Below the pieces are notes generated by a model that was not told the origin of the DNA, made no database searches, and saw only the letters and a program-made list of their open reading frames with translations. Shown one piece after another: positions 37,377-47,207 of a DNA stretch of 64,000 bases. The position numbers and the translations under genes were made by a program. The stretch is from Pseudomonas sp. VD-NE ins (GTDB lineage: Bacteria; Pseudomonadota; Gammaproteobacteria; Pseudomonadales; Pseudomonadaceae): contig NZ_CP134772.1 in assembly GCF_031882575.1 (NCBI RefSeq), positions 2,251,001-2,315,000 of the forward strand. The letters run 5' to 3'. Each line of letters begins with the position of its first letter. The first letter of the stretch is position 1.

Positions 37377-37937
37377 GTGCCATTTACCTGGGTTGACTGG
37401 GCGATCGTTGCAATCATCGCCATCTCCGCTTTGATCAGTTTGAGCCGCGGCTTCGTCAAGGAAGCATTATCGCTGGTGACCTGGATCATCGCAGGAGTCG
37501 TCGCCTGGATGTTCGGTGGCTCATTGTCCGAGTACCTCGCCGGATACATCGAAACCCCATCGGCTCGCGTGATCGCGGGCTGTGCCATCATGTTTGTCGC
37601 CACACTGATCGTGGGCGCAATGATCAATTATCTTATCGGCGAGTTGGTACGCGTCACCGGGTTGTCCGGGACCGATCGATTCCTCGGCATGGCCTTCGGC
37701 GCAGCGCGTGGCGTGTTGCTGGTGGTCGTGGCGGTCGGGCTGTTGAGCCTGGGGCCGGTACAGCAGGACGGGTGGTGGAAAGAATCACAGCTCGTACCAA
37801 AATTTCTATTGGTCGCTGATTGGTCCAAAAACCTGATTCTCGGGTGGAGCAGTCAGTGGCTTGCCAGCGGAATCAGCGTACCCGCTGATATTCCGTTCAA
37901 GGAGCAACTCTTGCCGTCGGCGAAAACGCCTCAGTGA
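37377..37937 (+). CDS. cvpA: CvpA-family membrane protein
   Basis: A 186-residue inner-membrane protein with about four spans, starting with GTG (MPFTWVDWAIVAIIAIS). The motif SLSRGFVKEALSLVTWI and later GTDRFLGMAFGAARG are typical of CvpA, known for colicin V production and envelope stress resistance. It precedes purF by 41 bases, as in E. coli, and is probably co-transcribed with it. Confidence 0.95.
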   Translation: MPFTWVDWAIVAIIAISALISLSRGFVKEALSLVTWIIAGVVAWMFGGSLSEYLAGYIETPSARVIAGCAIMFVATLIVGAMINYLIGELVRVTGLSGTDRFLGMAFGAARGVLLVVVAVGLLSLGPVQQDGWWKESQLVPKFLLVADWSKNLILGWSSQWLASGISVPADIPFKEQLLPSAKTPQ

Positions 37938-37978
37938 GTGTTGTTCAGTTCAGATCCATTAAGTAGGGGTTGCGTCGC

Positions 37979-39484
37979 ATGTGTGGCATCGTCGGTATCG
38001 TCGGTAAGTCGAACGTCAATCAGGCGCTGTATGACGCGCTAACCGTGCTCCAGCACCGCGGCCAGGACGCTGCCGGTATCGTGACCAGCCATGATGGCCG
38101 GTTGTTCCTGCGCAAGGACAATGGCCTGGTGCGTGACGTGTTTCAACAGCGTCACATGCAGCGTCTGGTCGGCCACATGGGTATCGGCCACGTCCGTTAT
38201 CCGACCGCGGGCAGCTCGACCTCGGCCGAAGCCCAACCGTTTTACGTCAACTCGCCTTACGGCATTACGCTGGCGCACAACGGTAACCTGACCAACGTTG
38301 AGCAGTTGGCCAAAGAGATCTACGAATCCGATCTGCGTCACGTCAACACCAGTTCCGACTCGGAAGTGCTGCTGAACGTGTTCGCCCACGAGCTGGCCCA
38401 GCGCGGCAAGCTGCAGCCGACCGAAGAAGACGTGTTTGCCGCCGTGACCGACGTGCACAACCGTTGCGTCGGTGGTTACGCAGTAGTCGCCATGGTGACC
38501 GGTTACGGCATCGTCGGTTTCCGCGACCCGCACGGCATCCGTCCGATCGTGTTCGGCCAGCGTCACACCGACGAAGGCGTCGAGTACATGATCGCCTCGG
38601 AAAGCGTTTCGCTGGACGTGCTCGGTTTCACCCTGATTCGCGACCTGGCGCCGGGCGAAGCGGTCTATATCACTGAAGACGGCAAGCTGCACACCCGTCA
38701 GTGCGCGACCAACCCGTCCCTGACTCCGTGCATCTTCGAACACGTCTACCTGGCGCGTCCGGACTCGATCATCGACGGCGTGTCGGTCTACAAGGCCCGT
38801 CTGCGCATGGGTGAGAAGCTCGCCGAGAAGATCCTGCGCGAGCGTCCGGAGCACGACATCGACGTGGTTATCCCGATCCCGGACACCAGCCGCACCGCGG
38901 CACTGGAACTGGCCAACCACCTGGGCGTGAAATTCCGCGAAGGCTTCGTCAAGAACCGTTACATCGGTCGTACCTTCATCATGCCGGGCCAGGCGGCCCG
39001 CAAGAAATCGGTGCGTCAGAAGCTCAACGCCATTGAGCTGGAATTCCGCGGCAAGAACGTGATGCTGGTTGACGACTCGATCGTACGCGGCACTACTTGC
39101 AAGCAGATCATCCAGATGGCCCGCGAAGCCGGCGCGAAAAACGTCTACTTCTGCTCGGCCGCTCCGGCGGTACGCTTCCCGAACGTCTACGGGATCGACA
39201 TGCCAAGCGCGCACGAGCTGATCGCACACAACCGTTCGACTCAGGACGTGGCGGATCTGATCGGCGCTGACTGGCTGATCTATCAAGACCTGCCTGACTT
39301 GATCGAAGCAGTCGGCGGCGGCAAGATCAAGATCGAGAATTTCGATTGCGCGGTGTTCGACGGCAAGTATGTCACCGGTGACGTTGACGAGGCTTACCTG
39401 GACAAGATCGAGCAGGCACGCAACGATGCCTCGAAGGTCAAGACCCAGGCGGTCAGTGCGATCATCGATCTGTACAACAACTGA
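37979..39484 (+). CDS. purF: amidophosphoribosyltransferase
   Basis: PurF makes phosphoribosylamine from PRPP and glutamine, the first committed purine step. The 501-residue protein begins MCGIVGIVG, so removal of Met exposes the N-terminal nucleophile cysteine of class II glutaminases. The PRPP-binding motif [13 protein letters not shown] lies near 361-373. An in-frame ATG nine bases upstream would bury the cysteine and is rejected. A short hairpin terminator follows. Confidence 0.98.
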   Translation: MCGIVGIVGKSNVNQALYDALTVLQHRGQDAAGIVTSHDGRLFLRKDNGLVRDVFQQRHMQRLVGHMGIGHVRYPTAGSSTSAEAQPFYVNSPYGITLAHNGNLTNVEQLAKEIYESDLRHVNTSSDSEVLLNVFAHELAQRGKLQPTEEDVFAAVTDVHNRCVGGYAVVAMVTGYGIVGFRDPHGIRPIVFGQRHTDEGVEYMIASESVSLDVLGFTLIRDLAPGEAVYITEDGKLHTRQCATNPSLTPCIFEHVYLARPDSIIDGVSVYKARLRMGEKLAEKILRERPEHDIDVVIPIPDTSRTAALELANHLGVKFREGFVKNRYIGRTFIMPGQAARKKSVRQKLNAIELEFRGKNVMLVDDSIVRGTTCKQIIQMAREAGAKNVYFCSAAPAVRFPNVYGIDMPSAHELIAHNRSTQDVADLIGADWLIYQDLPDLIEAVGGGKIKIENFDCAVFDGKYVTGDVDEAYLDKIEQARNDASKVKTQAVSAIIDLYNN

Positions 39485-39490
39485 GTTTCT

Positions 39491-39514
39491 ACCGGCCCTG
39501 AGGGGCCGGTTTTG
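39491..39514 (+). terminator. probable terminator of purF
   Basis: ACCGGCCC / GGGCCGGT with the loop TGAG, followed by a weak TTTTG run, 7 bases after the stop. Confidence 0.65.
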
Positions 39515-39557
39515 TATCTGACTTTCAATTTTCGAGAACAGGGCAAGGAGTGACAGC

Positions 39558-40769
39558 ATGAGTCAGGAATGGGATGCCGGTCGGCTGGACAGCGACCTCG
39601 AAGGCGTAGCGTTCGACACCCTGGCCGTACGTGCCGGTCAGCACCGTACGCCGGAAGGCGAGCACGGTGATCCGATGTTCTTCACCTCCAGCTACGTGTT
39701 CCGCACCGCTGCCGACGCGGCCGCGCGGTTTGCCGGGGAAGTGCCGGGCAACGTTTACTCGCGTTACACCAATCCGACCGTGCGTGCGTTCGAAGAGCGC
39801 ATTGCTGCGCTGGAAAGCGCCGAGCAGGCCGTGGCGACCGCCACCGGCATGGCCGCGATCATGGCGGTGGTGATGAGCCTGTGCAGCGCCGGCGATCATG
39901 TGCTGGTTTCGCGCAGTGTGTTCGGTTCGACCATCAGCCTGTTCGAGAAGTACTTCAAGCGTTTCGGCGTAGAAGTCGATTACGTGCCTTTGGCTGACCT
40001 GTCAGCCTGGGATGCGGCGATCAAGCCGAACACCAGACTGCTCTTCGTCGAATCGCCATCCAACCCTCTGGCTGAGCTGGTCGACATCGCCGCGCTGGCA
40101 GAAATCGCTCACGCCAAAAGCGCGATGCTGGTGGTCGACAACTGCTTCTGCACGCCAGCGTTGCAACAGCCATTGAAAATGGGTGCAGATATCGTTGTGC
40201 ACTCGGCGACCAAGTTCATCGACGGTCAAGGCCGTTGCATGGGCGGGGTGGTTGCCGGTCGCAGTGAGCAGATGAAAGAAATCGTCGGCTTCCTGCGCAC
40301 CGCCGGCCCGACCCTGAGCCCGTTCAACGCGTGGATCTTCCTCAAAGGTCTGGAAACCCTGAGCCTGCGGATGAAGGCGCACTGCGCCAACGCCCAAGAG
40401 CTGGCCGAATGGCTGGAGCAGCAGGACGGCATCGAGAAAGTCCATTACGCCGGTCTCAAGAGCCATCCGCAGCACGAACTGGCCCAGCGTCAGCAGAAGG
40501 GCTTCGGTGCGGTCGTGAGTTTTGAGGTCAAGGGTGGCAAGGAGGGCGCATGGCGCTTTATCGATGCGACTCGACTGATTTCGATCACCGCCAACCTTGG
40601 CGACAGCAAAACCACCATCACGCACCCGAGCACCACCTCTCACGGCCGTCTGGCGCCGCAGGAGCGTGAGGCAGCAGGCATCCGTGACAGCCTGATCCGC
40701 ATTGCGGTCGGTCTGGAAGACGTTGCTGACCTGCAAGCCGACCTGGCGCGCGGTCTGGCAGCGCTGTGA
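39558..40769 (+). CDS. metZ: O-succinylhomoserine sulfhydrylase
   Basis: MetZ makes homocysteine directly from O-succinylhomoserine and sulfide, the Pseudomonas route to methionine. The 403-residue PLP enzyme shows the Cys/Met-metabolism fold with [20 protein letters not shown], the phosphate-binding TGMAAI and the PLP lysine near 219 in [16 protein letters not shown]. Its N-terminus ([19 protein letters not shown]) fits MetZ rather than MetB or MetC. The SDR gene overlaps its stop by four bases. Confidence 0.95.
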   Translation: MSQEWDAGRLDSDLEGVAFDTLAVRAGQHRTPEGEHGDPMFFTSSYVFRTAADAAARFAGEVPGNVYSRYTNPTVRAFEERIAALESAEQAVATATGMAAIMAVVMSLCSAGDHVLVSRSVFGSTISLFEKYFKRFGVEVDYVPLADLSAWDAAIKPNTRLLFVESPSNPLAELVDIAALAEIAHAKSAMLVVDNCFCTPALQQPLKMGADIVVHSATKFIDGQGRCMGGVVAGRSEQMKEIVGFLRTAGPTLSPFNAWIFLKGLETLSLRMKAHCANAQELAEWLEQQDGIEKVHYAGLKSHPQHELAQRQQKGFGAVVSFEVKGGKEGAWRFIDATRLISITANLGDSKTTITHPSTTSHGRLAPQEREAAGIRDSLIRIAVGLEDVADLQADLARGLAAL

Positions 40770-41542
40770 TCGAGTTGTCGACCCCGAAAGCCGGTACCCA
40801 TGGTCGCGTTGCGCTGGTCACGGGGGCCGCGCGCGGTATCGGTCTGGGGATCGCGGCATGGCTGATCAGCGAAGGCTGGCAAGTGGTGCTGACGGATCTG
40901 GATCGTGCGCGTGGTTCGAAAGTGGCGAAAGTACTGGGCGAAAACGCCTGGTTCATCGCCATGGATGTTGCCGATGAGGGCCAGGTCGCGCTCGGCGTTG
41001 CCGAAGTGCTGGGGCAGTTTGGTCGCCTCGATGCGCTGGTCTGCAACGCGGCGGTCGCCGATCCGCACAACATCACTCTGGAAAGCCTCGATCTGGCTTA
41101 CTGGAATCGCGTGCTGGCGGTAAACCTCAGTGGGCCGATGTTGTTGGCCAAGCACTGTGCGCCGTACCTGCGCGCGCACAACGGTTCGATCGTCAATCTG
41201 GCATCGACCCGTGCACGGCAGTCGGAGGCGGACTCCGAGGCGTATGCGGCGAGCAAGGGCGGCTTGCTGGCGCTGACGCATGCGCTGGCGATCAGTCTGG
41301 GTCCGGAGATTCGTGTCAATGCGGTCAGCCCGGGCTGGATCGATGCGCGCGATCCTTCTGCGCGCCGAGCAGAGCCGCTGGCCGATGCCGATCATGCTCA
41401 GCATCCGGCGGGCAGGGTAGGGACGGTCGAAGATGTCGCGGCCATGGTTGCGTGGTTGCTGTCGAGGAATGCCGGGTTTGTCACCGGGCAGGAGTTCGTC
41501 GTCGATGGCGGTATGACGAAAAAGATGATTTACGAGCAGTGA
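40766..41542 (+). CDS. short-chain dehydrogenase/reductase (SDR)
   Basis: A 258-residue classical SDR starting with GTG inside the metZ stop (GTGA), so translation is coupled. The NAD(P)-binding motif [17 protein letters not shown] (NNAG-type), active-site Ser in VNLASTRA and the YxxxK pair in AYAASKGG are all present. The Asp after the second beta-strand (LTDLDRARG) favours NAD over NADP. The substrate is unknown; conserved linkage to metZ in pseudomonads hints at sulfur or amino-acid metabolism, but that is inference. Confidence 0.9.
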   Translation: MIELSTPKAGTHGRVALVTGAARGIGLGIAAWLISEGWQVVLTDLDRARGSKVAKVLGENAWFIAMDVADEGQVALGVAEVLGQFGRLDALVCNAAVADPHNITLESLDLAYWNRVLAVNLSGPMLLAKHCAPYLRAHNGSIVNLASTRARQSEADSEAYAASKGGLLALTHALAISLGPEIRVNAVSPGWIDARDPSARRAEPLADADHAQHPAGRVGTVEDVAAMVAWLLSRNAGFVTGQEFVVDGGMTKKMIYEQ

Positions 41543-41543
41543 G

Positions 41544-41639
41544 AGGCAGCTGCAAGCGTCGAGCTGCAAGTTGAAGCGAGATCACGGTGTGTCTGCTTTA
41601 GATGTTTATGCTTTTGCTTGCAGCTTGAGACTTGCCGCT
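41544..41639. repeat. imperfect inverted repeat, family D
   Basis: AGGCAGCTGCAAGC and GAGCTGCAAG at the left are mirrored by CTTGCAGCTTGAGACTTGCC at the right. Such GCAGCTTGCAG-type intergenic palindromes are common in Pseudomonas. The arms are imperfect. Confidence 0.5.
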
Positions 41640-41674
41640 AAAAACTGTTTTTGAAAAAAACTTCAATCCTGCTA

Positions 41675-41703
41675 TTGACTTAGGTTCGCTACCTGCGTAA
41701 ATT
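41675..41703 (+). promoter_or_regulatory. tRNA promoter
   Basis: TTGACT (41675-41680) and TAAATT (41698-41703) with 17-base spacing and a GC-rich discriminator (TCGCGGCC), 22 bases before tRNA-Val. Confidence 0.7.
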
Positions 41704-41725
41704 TCGCGGCCTCGGAGATGCAAAC

Positions 41726-41801
41726 GGGTGATTAGCTCAGCTGGGAGAGCGTCTGCCTTACAAGCAGAATGTCGGCGGTTCGATCCCGTCATCACCCACC
41801 A
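41726..41801 (+). tRNA. tRNA-Val (TAC)
   Basis: A 76-base cloverleaf, GGGTGATTAGCTC to CACCCACCA. The anticodon stem TCTGC/GCAGA encloses CTTACAA, anticodon TAC. CCA is encoded. Confidence 0.97.
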
Positions 41802-41857
41802 CTCCCCGAGAAACTTGCGTAAGCAAGAACGTAGGCTGCAAGTGCCTGCACCGACGC

Positions 41858-41934
41858 GCAGCGGTAGTTCAGTCGGTTAGAATACCGGCCTGTCACGCCG
41901 GGGGTCGCGGGTTCGAGTCCCGTCCGCTGCGCCA
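41858..41934 (+). tRNA. tRNA-Asp (GTC), first copy
   Basis: A 77-base cloverleaf, GCAGCGGTAGTTC to CGCTGCGCCA. The anticodon stem CCGGC/GCCGG encloses CTGTCAC, anticodon GTC. Confidence 0.97.
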
Positions 41935-42027
41935 TATTTTACGAATCAGGCTTGTCTGGTTCGCGATTGCAAGGCACCGAAGCCAGCAATCAAAACGAGT
42001 TACTTGAGCGCAAGCTCAAAGCGATAC

Positions 42028-42104
42028 GCAGCGGTAGTTCAGTCGGTTAGAATACCGGCCTGTCACGCCGGGGGTCGCGGGTTCGAGTCCCGTCCGCTGC
42101 GCCA
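42028..42104 (+). tRNA. tRNA-Asp (GTC), second copy
   Basis: Identical to the copy at 41858-41934. The 93-base spacer holds small stems (CGAATCAG/CTGGTTCG and CTTGAG/CTCAAG). Confidence 0.97.
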
Positions 42105-42179
42105 TATCTGCTTCAAGGACCACTGAACGCCTTGACGCACCGAAAGCAGCCATTGGCTGGTTCGGAATCGATAGCAAAG

Positions 42180-42207
42180 ACCCTGGTCGAAAGACCGGGG
42201 TTTTTTG
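42180..42207 (+). terminator. rho-independent terminator of the tRNA-Val/Asp/Asp transcript
   Basis: ACCCTGGTC / GACCGGGGT (one wobble) with a GAAA tetraloop and six T's. Confidence 0.9.
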
Positions 42208-42604
42208 TGTCTGAAATTTGCCTCCCCTTCTTTTTCTCTTCCCCCTTATCCAGCGCCCAACACGAATCCATGTAGGAGCTGCGGCACGCTGCGATCTTTT
42301 GATCTTGATCGTAAAAAACAAGATCAAAAGATCGCAGCCTCGTTTCACTCGACAGCTCCTACATGAGTATGGCGTGGGGCAATTGGCCTCATGCGGTGCC
42401 ACGCCGCATTGATTTTTTGATTCTGTAGTCAAATTTTTGTAACTGGTTGTTTGCTGCGAGCGCAGAAACCTTTAAAGTTAACCTTTCGGTCAGCTTTGCA
42501 CTGTCAACACGCCCTTTGTTTAGCCAAGAAGGGCTTCTGCAAGACTCGAGATTCCCCAGTAGATAACCAGAAGGGCGGACACATAACCGCCCAGAGGATG
42601 ATCC
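42208..42604. other. gap between the tRNA terminator and the molybdenum hydroxylase operon
   Basis: No gene is supported. The first half holds the family-C repeat (42269-42365). The second half, about 240 bases, is the leader of the oxidoreductase operon. I see no clear promoter or operator; the ribosome-binding sequence AGAGGATG lies at its end. Confidence 0.5.
42269..42365. repeat. REP-like large inverted repeat, family C variant
   Basis: CATGTAGGAGCTG and CAGCTCCTACATG close the outer stem, and GCTGCGATCTTTTGATCTTG pairs with its complement inside. The middle parts of the arms (GCGGCAC against TCGTTTCACTCGA) have diverged from the copies at 8782 and 11560. Confidence 0.8.
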
Positions 42605-45436
42605 ATGTCCAACCGTGATATATCCCGGCGCTCGTTCCTTCAGGGCGGGCTGGTGGCGGGTGTGAGCGTCACGCTCACGCCGCTCAGCAGTCAGGCGCTG
42701 GCTGCCTTGATGGAAAACACTGTCACCGTGCCGTCCGAGAAGTGGCTCGGCAACAACGGCAAGGCGCGTCAGCGTAACGACGCACTGTCCAAAGTCTGCG
42801 GCAGCAAGGTCTTTGCCCGTGACATCCGCTCCAAGGACATGCCGGGCTGGCCAGAGCAGCAAGGCCACGCCATGTTGCTGAAAACCATCAAGGCCGATCG
42901 CATTTACGCCGGCTACGACCTGTCGTGGCTCGGCGCCGACTTGCAGCCTGACCGGATCGTCACCGCCGCTGACCTGGACAAGGACGGCATCGTCTTCCCG
43001 GAAGAGCACGCACCGGATCCGTTGCTGCCAGAAGGCAAGGTGCCGATGTTCATCGGTCACCCGGTGGCAATCCTGATCTGGAACGATTTCGAGCGTTTCC
43101 GTCAGGCCAAGAACAAGCTCAAATTCAATGACAAAGCGATTCGTTACGGTGCCAAAGTGCCGTTCTACGAAGGCGACCCCTATGGCAGCTTCCGCTACGT
43201 ACGTGTGGGCGGCGCGACCTCGGCAGACGAGGACGAATTCGCCAGCCTCAAGGACTCGATCCTCTTTCCGATGCTGAAAAACCGTCGCCCGGTATGGAAT
43301 TCCCAGCCCAACCTGCACGGCAACCTGACCGAGCGCGGCCTGTTCTACGCCGACCGCATGAAGAGCGAGATCGACACACCGTCGGACAATTGGCTGGTGT
43401 TCGACGAGCGCTACAAGACCCCGTCGATCGAGCCGGCCGCGATGGAGCCGGACAACGGCAACGGTTGGTACGACCCGCAAACCAAGACCCTGCATTTCGT
43501 CGTGGCCACTCAGTGCCCGCTGGAGGCAGCGACCGAGACCGCGAAAATGATCGCGCCGTCGCGCTTCGGCCTGGCCAACCTGAACATGCACCCGGGTTAC
43601 ACCGTGGGTTACGGTTCCAAAGACCACAACATCTTCGTCTACTACGCAGCCCTCGCTGCGCTGTACGGCGCCGGTGTGCCGGTGCGTCTGGCCAACGATC
43701 GTTACGAGCAGTTCCAGAGCGGCATCAAGCGTCACCCGTTCGACATCCGCTACCAACTGGCCGTGGACAAGAACGACTACACCTTCAAGATTTTCCGCGC
43801 CGAAATGAGCGTCGACGGTGGTGGCCGGGTCAACTACAGCCCATCGGTAGCTGCGGTTGGCGCCACGGCGGCGCAGTCGATCTACTACATGCCGCAGAAC
43901 GACCTGCAAGTCACCGCTTACCACTCGCGTGGTGTCGAGGCCGGTTCGATGCGCGGTTACGGCACCCTGCAAAGCATGGCGGCGACCGAGATGATGGTCG
44001 ATGAAATCGCCAACCGCCTCGGTATCGATGCCATCGACCTGCGTCGCAAGAACGCCCTGCGTTCCGGCATGAAAAATACTCAGGGTGCGATCCCGGCCGG
44101 TGCTTTGCGCCTGCACGAAATCCTCGACAAGGCCTCGGTGCACGAAGTCTGGAAAAACCGCGACGCGATCAAGAAACAGCGTGAAGCCGCAGACCCGGAC
44201 AACTGGTACGGCGTCGGTTTCGCCATTTGCCAGAAAGACTTTGGCACCGGTTCTGAAGCGCCGATGGCCAGCATCGAATTCACTGCCGACGGTCGCATCA
44301 CCCTGCGCCACATCGGCATTGAGATCGGCACCGGCATGTCCACCTCGCAAGCCCTGGTCGTGGCCGATTTCCTCGGCAGCCCGGCGCACGAAGTGAAGAC
44401 CGGCGAAACCGAATGGAAGGAAATGCAGCTGATCACCAGCGGCAACCCTTACATCATGAGCCAGGCCGAACAGGACAACCTGCTGCGCAACCCGCGTTGG
44501 GTTGGCAAACTGGCTTCGGCCTCGTCCGCGACCAACTCGGCGTACTACTTCAGCCACGCCACCCGTGAAGCGGCGCGCGTGCTGTTCAACAACGGCTTGT
44601 GGCCAGCGGCCATGGAAATCTGGCGTCAGGGCCCTTACGGCGGTCAAGCCAACCCTTACGTCGTGCGTCGCGAAGATGCGCACTGGGTCGACGGCAAGCT
44701 CACCGCCAACGGCATGCAGCCGTTGAGCTTCGAAGAGCTGGCCAAGCATGCTCACGAGCGCGGTCTGGTGACCGGTGCCACCGTTCACGCGTTCAACCGC
44801 TGGAGCTGGGCCGAGGCCGAATACAGCATCGACGGTGTTCGCGAGCGTCTGCCGCTGGATGGTCTTGCCGTGAAATACGGTGACGGCGCGCCGAAAGCGA
44901 AGAAAGCGTTGATGAGTACTTCCGGTTTCCACCTGTTGGATCGCCAGAACATCAATTATCCGGTTGTTCAGCTGAACAACGCTGCCGTGACCTACTACAG
45001 CCCGGTCGCGACGCTGGTCGAACTGAAGGTCAACAAAGGCTCGGCAGAAGTCGAAGTGCTCAACCACCATTCGTGGGTCGAGTGCGGTCGTGTGCTGGTT
45101 GAAGAACTGGTCAAGGGCCAGCTCGAAGGCGGTATCGCCATGGGCATCGGTCACGCCTTGATGGAAGAAATGCCTCTGTATGAAGGCGGGCCGGGGGAGG
45201 GTGACTGGAACTTCAACCGTTACCGTCTGCCGATGGCGCGTCACGTTGCCGTGTGGAAGCAGACGTCGGAGATTCTCCCGGCGCTGTCGCCAAGCGACCC
45301 GTCCAAAGGCATCGCCGAAGTGGTGATGATCCCGATTGTCGGTGCCATCGGTAACGCCGTGGCGCACGCCATCGGTAAACGTGTTCGCGATCTGCCAATC
45401 ACTGCTGCGCGCATCAAGGAGGCCCTCAATGGCTAA
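42605..45436 (+). CDS. xanthine oxidase-family molybdopterin subunit, Tat-exported (IorB/aldehyde oxidase-like)
   Basis: This 943-residue catalytic subunit hydroxylates an aldehyde or N-heterocycle with water as oxygen source. It begins with a twin-arginine signal (SRRSFLQGGLVAGVSVTLTP), so it is exported folded. Moco-binding regions include YHSRGVEAGSMRGYGTLQ and GIEIGTGMSTSQALV. The catalytic glutamate is Glu905 in KGIAEVVMIP, the family's position near the C-terminus. It heads an operon with 2Fe-2S and cytochrome c subunits. Such sets are often annotated as isoquinoline 1-oxidoreductase, but the substrate cannot be told from sequence. Confidence 0.9.
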   Translation: MSNRDISRRSFLQGGLVAGVSVTLTPLSSQALAALMENTVTVPSEKWLGNNGKARQRNDALSKVCGSKVFARDIRSKDMPGWPEQQGHAMLLKTIKADRIYAGYDLSWLGADLQPDRIVTAADLDKDGIVFPEEHAPDPLLPEGKVPMFIGHPVAILIWNDFERFRQAKNKLKFNDKAIRYGAKVPFYEGDPYGSFRYVRVGGATSADEDEFASLKDSILFPMLKNRRPVWNSQPNLHGNLTERGLFYADRMKSEIDTPSDNWLVFDERYKTPSIEPAAMEPDNGNGWYDPQTKTLHFVVATQCPLEAATETAKMIAPSRFGLANLNMHPGYTVGYGSKDHNIFVYYAALAALYGAGVPVRLANDRYEQFQSGIKRHPFDIRYQLAVDKNDYTFKIFRAEMSVDGGGRVNYSPSVAAVGATAAQSIYYMPQNDLQVTAYHSRGVEAGSMRGYGTLQSMAATEMMVDEIANRLGIDAIDLRRKNALRSGMKNTQGAIPAGALRLHEILDKASVHEVWKNRDAIKKQREAADPDNWYGVGFAICQKDFGTGSEAPMASIEFTADGRITLRHIGIEIGTGMSTSQALVVADFLGSPAHEVKTGETEWKEMQLITSGNPYIMSQAEQDNLLRNPRWVGKLASASSATNSAYYFSHATREAARVLFNNGLWPAAMEIWRQGPYGGQANPYVVRREDAHWVDGKLTANGMQPLSFEELAKHAHERGLVTGATVHAFNRWSWAEAEYSIDGVRERLPLDGLAVKYGDGAPKAKKALMSTSGFHLLDRQNINYPVVQLNNAAVTYYSPVATLVELKVNKGSAEVEVLNHHSWVECGRVLVEELVKGQLEGGIAMGIGHALMEEMPLYEGGPGEGDWNFNRYRLPMARHVAVWKQTSEILPALSPSDPSKGIAEVVMIPIVGAIGNAVAHAIGKRVRDLPITAARIKEALNG

Positions 45437-45968
45437 CCGTCCGTTTCAACTGACCCTCAATGGTCAATCCGTCGGCCCGGTGGACATCCCTGATGACCTG
45501 CCGATGATCGACTACCTGCACGAGTACAAAAACCTTACCGGCTCGCGACTGGGCTGCGGCCAGGGCATCTGCCACGCTTGTGTGGTGATCGTCGACAATC
45601 CGGATGGCACCAGCGAAGAAGTGCGCACCTGCATCACCGGCGCGCATTACTTCGAGGGCAAGAAAGTCCGCACCATCGAAGCTCACGCCAAGCGTGATGA
45701 GGCGGGCCAGGTCACCGAACTGAACCCGATCCAGCAACGCTTCGTCGATGAGTTCGCTTTCCAGTGCAGCTACTGCGCGCCGGGCTTCGTCAATGCTGCG
45801 ACCGTGCTGGTTGAAAAGCTGCAGCGCCAGCCGACCGTGCAAAGCAAGCTCGAACAAGTCATCGAGGACAGCCTCGGCCATCACGTCTGCCGTTGCACCG
45901 GGTACGTGCGTTATTACAACGCCACCCGCAACGTGCTGACCGATCTCGGCCTGGTCAAGGAGGGTTAA
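45429..45968 (+). CDS. 2Fe-2S subunit of the molybdenum hydroxylase
   Basis: A 179-residue electron-transfer subunit. The plant-ferredoxin-type cluster ligands are Cys43, Cys48, Cys51 and Cys68 (CGQGICHAC...C); the second cluster uses Cys113, Cys116, Cys154 and Cys156 (CSYCAPG, CRCTGY). The last ligand of the first cluster is further away than usual because of a short insertion. It has no signal peptide, so it is probably exported by hitch-hiking on the Tat signal of the large subunit. Its ATG overlaps the large-subunit stop by eight bases. Confidence 0.93.
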   Translation: MANRPFQLTLNGQSVGPVDIPDDLPMIDYLHEYKNLTGSRLGCGQGICHACVVIVDNPDGTSEEVRTCITGAHYFEGKKVRTIEAHAKRDEAGQVTELNPIQQRFVDEFAFQCSYCAPGFVNAATVLVEKLQRQPTVQSKLEQVIEDSLGHHVCRCTGYVRYYNATRNVLTDLGLVKEG

Positions 45969-45970
45969 GC

Positions 45971-47206
45971 ATGAAGCTTTTTCTGACCCGCCTGACCCTG
46001 GCGGTCGGCCTCGCTGCGCCGCTGTTGTTTGCCCATGCCGATGATCAGGTCAAGCGCGGCGAATATCTCGCTCGCGCGGCCGACTGCATGGCTTGCCACA
46101 CCGCGCCGGGCGGCGCACCGTTTGCTGGCGGCCTGCCGATCGTCTCGCCGTTCGGCACGATCTACGGTACCAACATCACGCCGAGCAAAGAGCACGGCAT
46201 CGGTTTGTACAACGATGACGAATTCTTCGCTGCGCTGACCGAAGGCAAGCGTCGCGATGGCGCGAACCTCTATCCGGCGATGCCGTACACCTCGTATCAC
46301 CTGATGCCGCGTGCAGATTCGGATGCGATCTATGCCTACCTGAAAACCATCGAGCCGATCGAGCGCGCAGCACCGGTTACCAGCCTGAGCTTTCCGTTCA
46401 ACGTACGTCCGGGCCTGATTGGCTGGAACATGATGTACGGCAAAGCCCTGAAACTGGAGTCAGCCGAAGGTAAAAGCGAAGCCTGGAAGCGCGGCCAGTA
46501 TATGGTTGAAGTCCTCGGTCACTGCGGCGAATGCCACACGCCGCGCGGTCTGCCGGGTGCGATGCAGTTGGATAAGCGCCTGACCGGCGGCATCCTCAAT
46601 GGCTACCTGGCGCCGAGCCTGCTGGCCACTGATCTGGCTGCGCGGGGCTGGAACGAGCAGGATCTGGGCACGTTCCTCAAGCATGGCATGAGTGCGCAGG
46701 GGACGATGTTCAACGAGATGTTCCCGGTGTTCCACAACAGCACGCAAGGCCTGAACGATACCGATCTGGCGGCGATGGCGACCTTCCTGCTCGGCGACAA
46801 ACCGCCGGCAGCCAAAGCACTTGTTGAAGTGCCGGTAGACCAGCTCAGCGCCAGTGCCCAGCGCGGCCGTCAGGAATATCTGAACGTCTGCGCCGGCTGT
46901 CACGCGGTCGGTGGCGAAGGCAAGCCGCACATCGCGGTGGCCATGCGCGGCAACACCACGCTGCGCCTGGAAGACCCGCGCAATCTTTTGCGGGTGATCG
47001 AGGACGGTATCGGCGAGCAGAAGTTCTCCGGTTTCGAGCACATGCAACCGATGCCAGGTTTCGCCGACAAGCTCAGTCCTGAACAGCTGACCGATCTGCT
47101 CAACTACCTGCGTCAAGGGTGGGGTGGGCAGTCCGCCGAGCTGGCAGTGAGCGAAGTGCAAAAGCTGAAAGACGACGCACCGTCCATCGAGCACAAGGCG
47201 CACTGA
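45971..47206 (+). CDS. triheme cytochrome c electron acceptor subunit
   Basis: A 411-residue periplasmic or membrane-anchored cytochrome with a Sec signal peptide (MKLFLTRLTLAVGLAAPLLFAHA). Three CxxCH heme sites are visible: CMACH (39-43), CGECH (185-189) and CAGCH (307-311). This resembles the cytochrome subunits of alcohol and aldehyde dehydrogenases that pass electrons to ubiquinone or a terminal oxidase. AAGGAGGGTTAAGC precedes the start, 2 bases after the Fe-S gene. It shows that electrons go to the respiratory chain, not to NAD or oxygen. Confidence 0.93.
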   Translation: MKLFLTRLTLAVGLAAPLLFAHADDQVKRGEYLARAADCMACHTAPGGAPFAGGLPIVSPFGTIYGTNITPSKEHGIGLYNDDEFFAALTEGKRRDGANLYPAMPYTSYHLMPRADSDAIYAYLKTIEPIERAAPVTSLSFPFNVRPGLIGWNMMYGKALKLESAEGKSEAWKRGQYMVEVLGHCGECHTPRGLPGAMQLDKRLTGGILNGYLAPSLLATDLAARGWNEQDLGTFLKHGMSAQGTMFNEMFPVFHNSTQGLNDTDLAAMATFLLGDKPPAAKALVEVPVDQLSASAQRGRQEYLNVCAGCHAVGGEGKPHIAVAMRGNTTLRLEDPRNLLRVIEDGIGEQKFSGFEHMQPMPGFADKLSPEQLTDLLNYLRQGWGGQSAELAVSEVQKLKDDAPSIEHKAH

Positions 47207-47207
47207 C

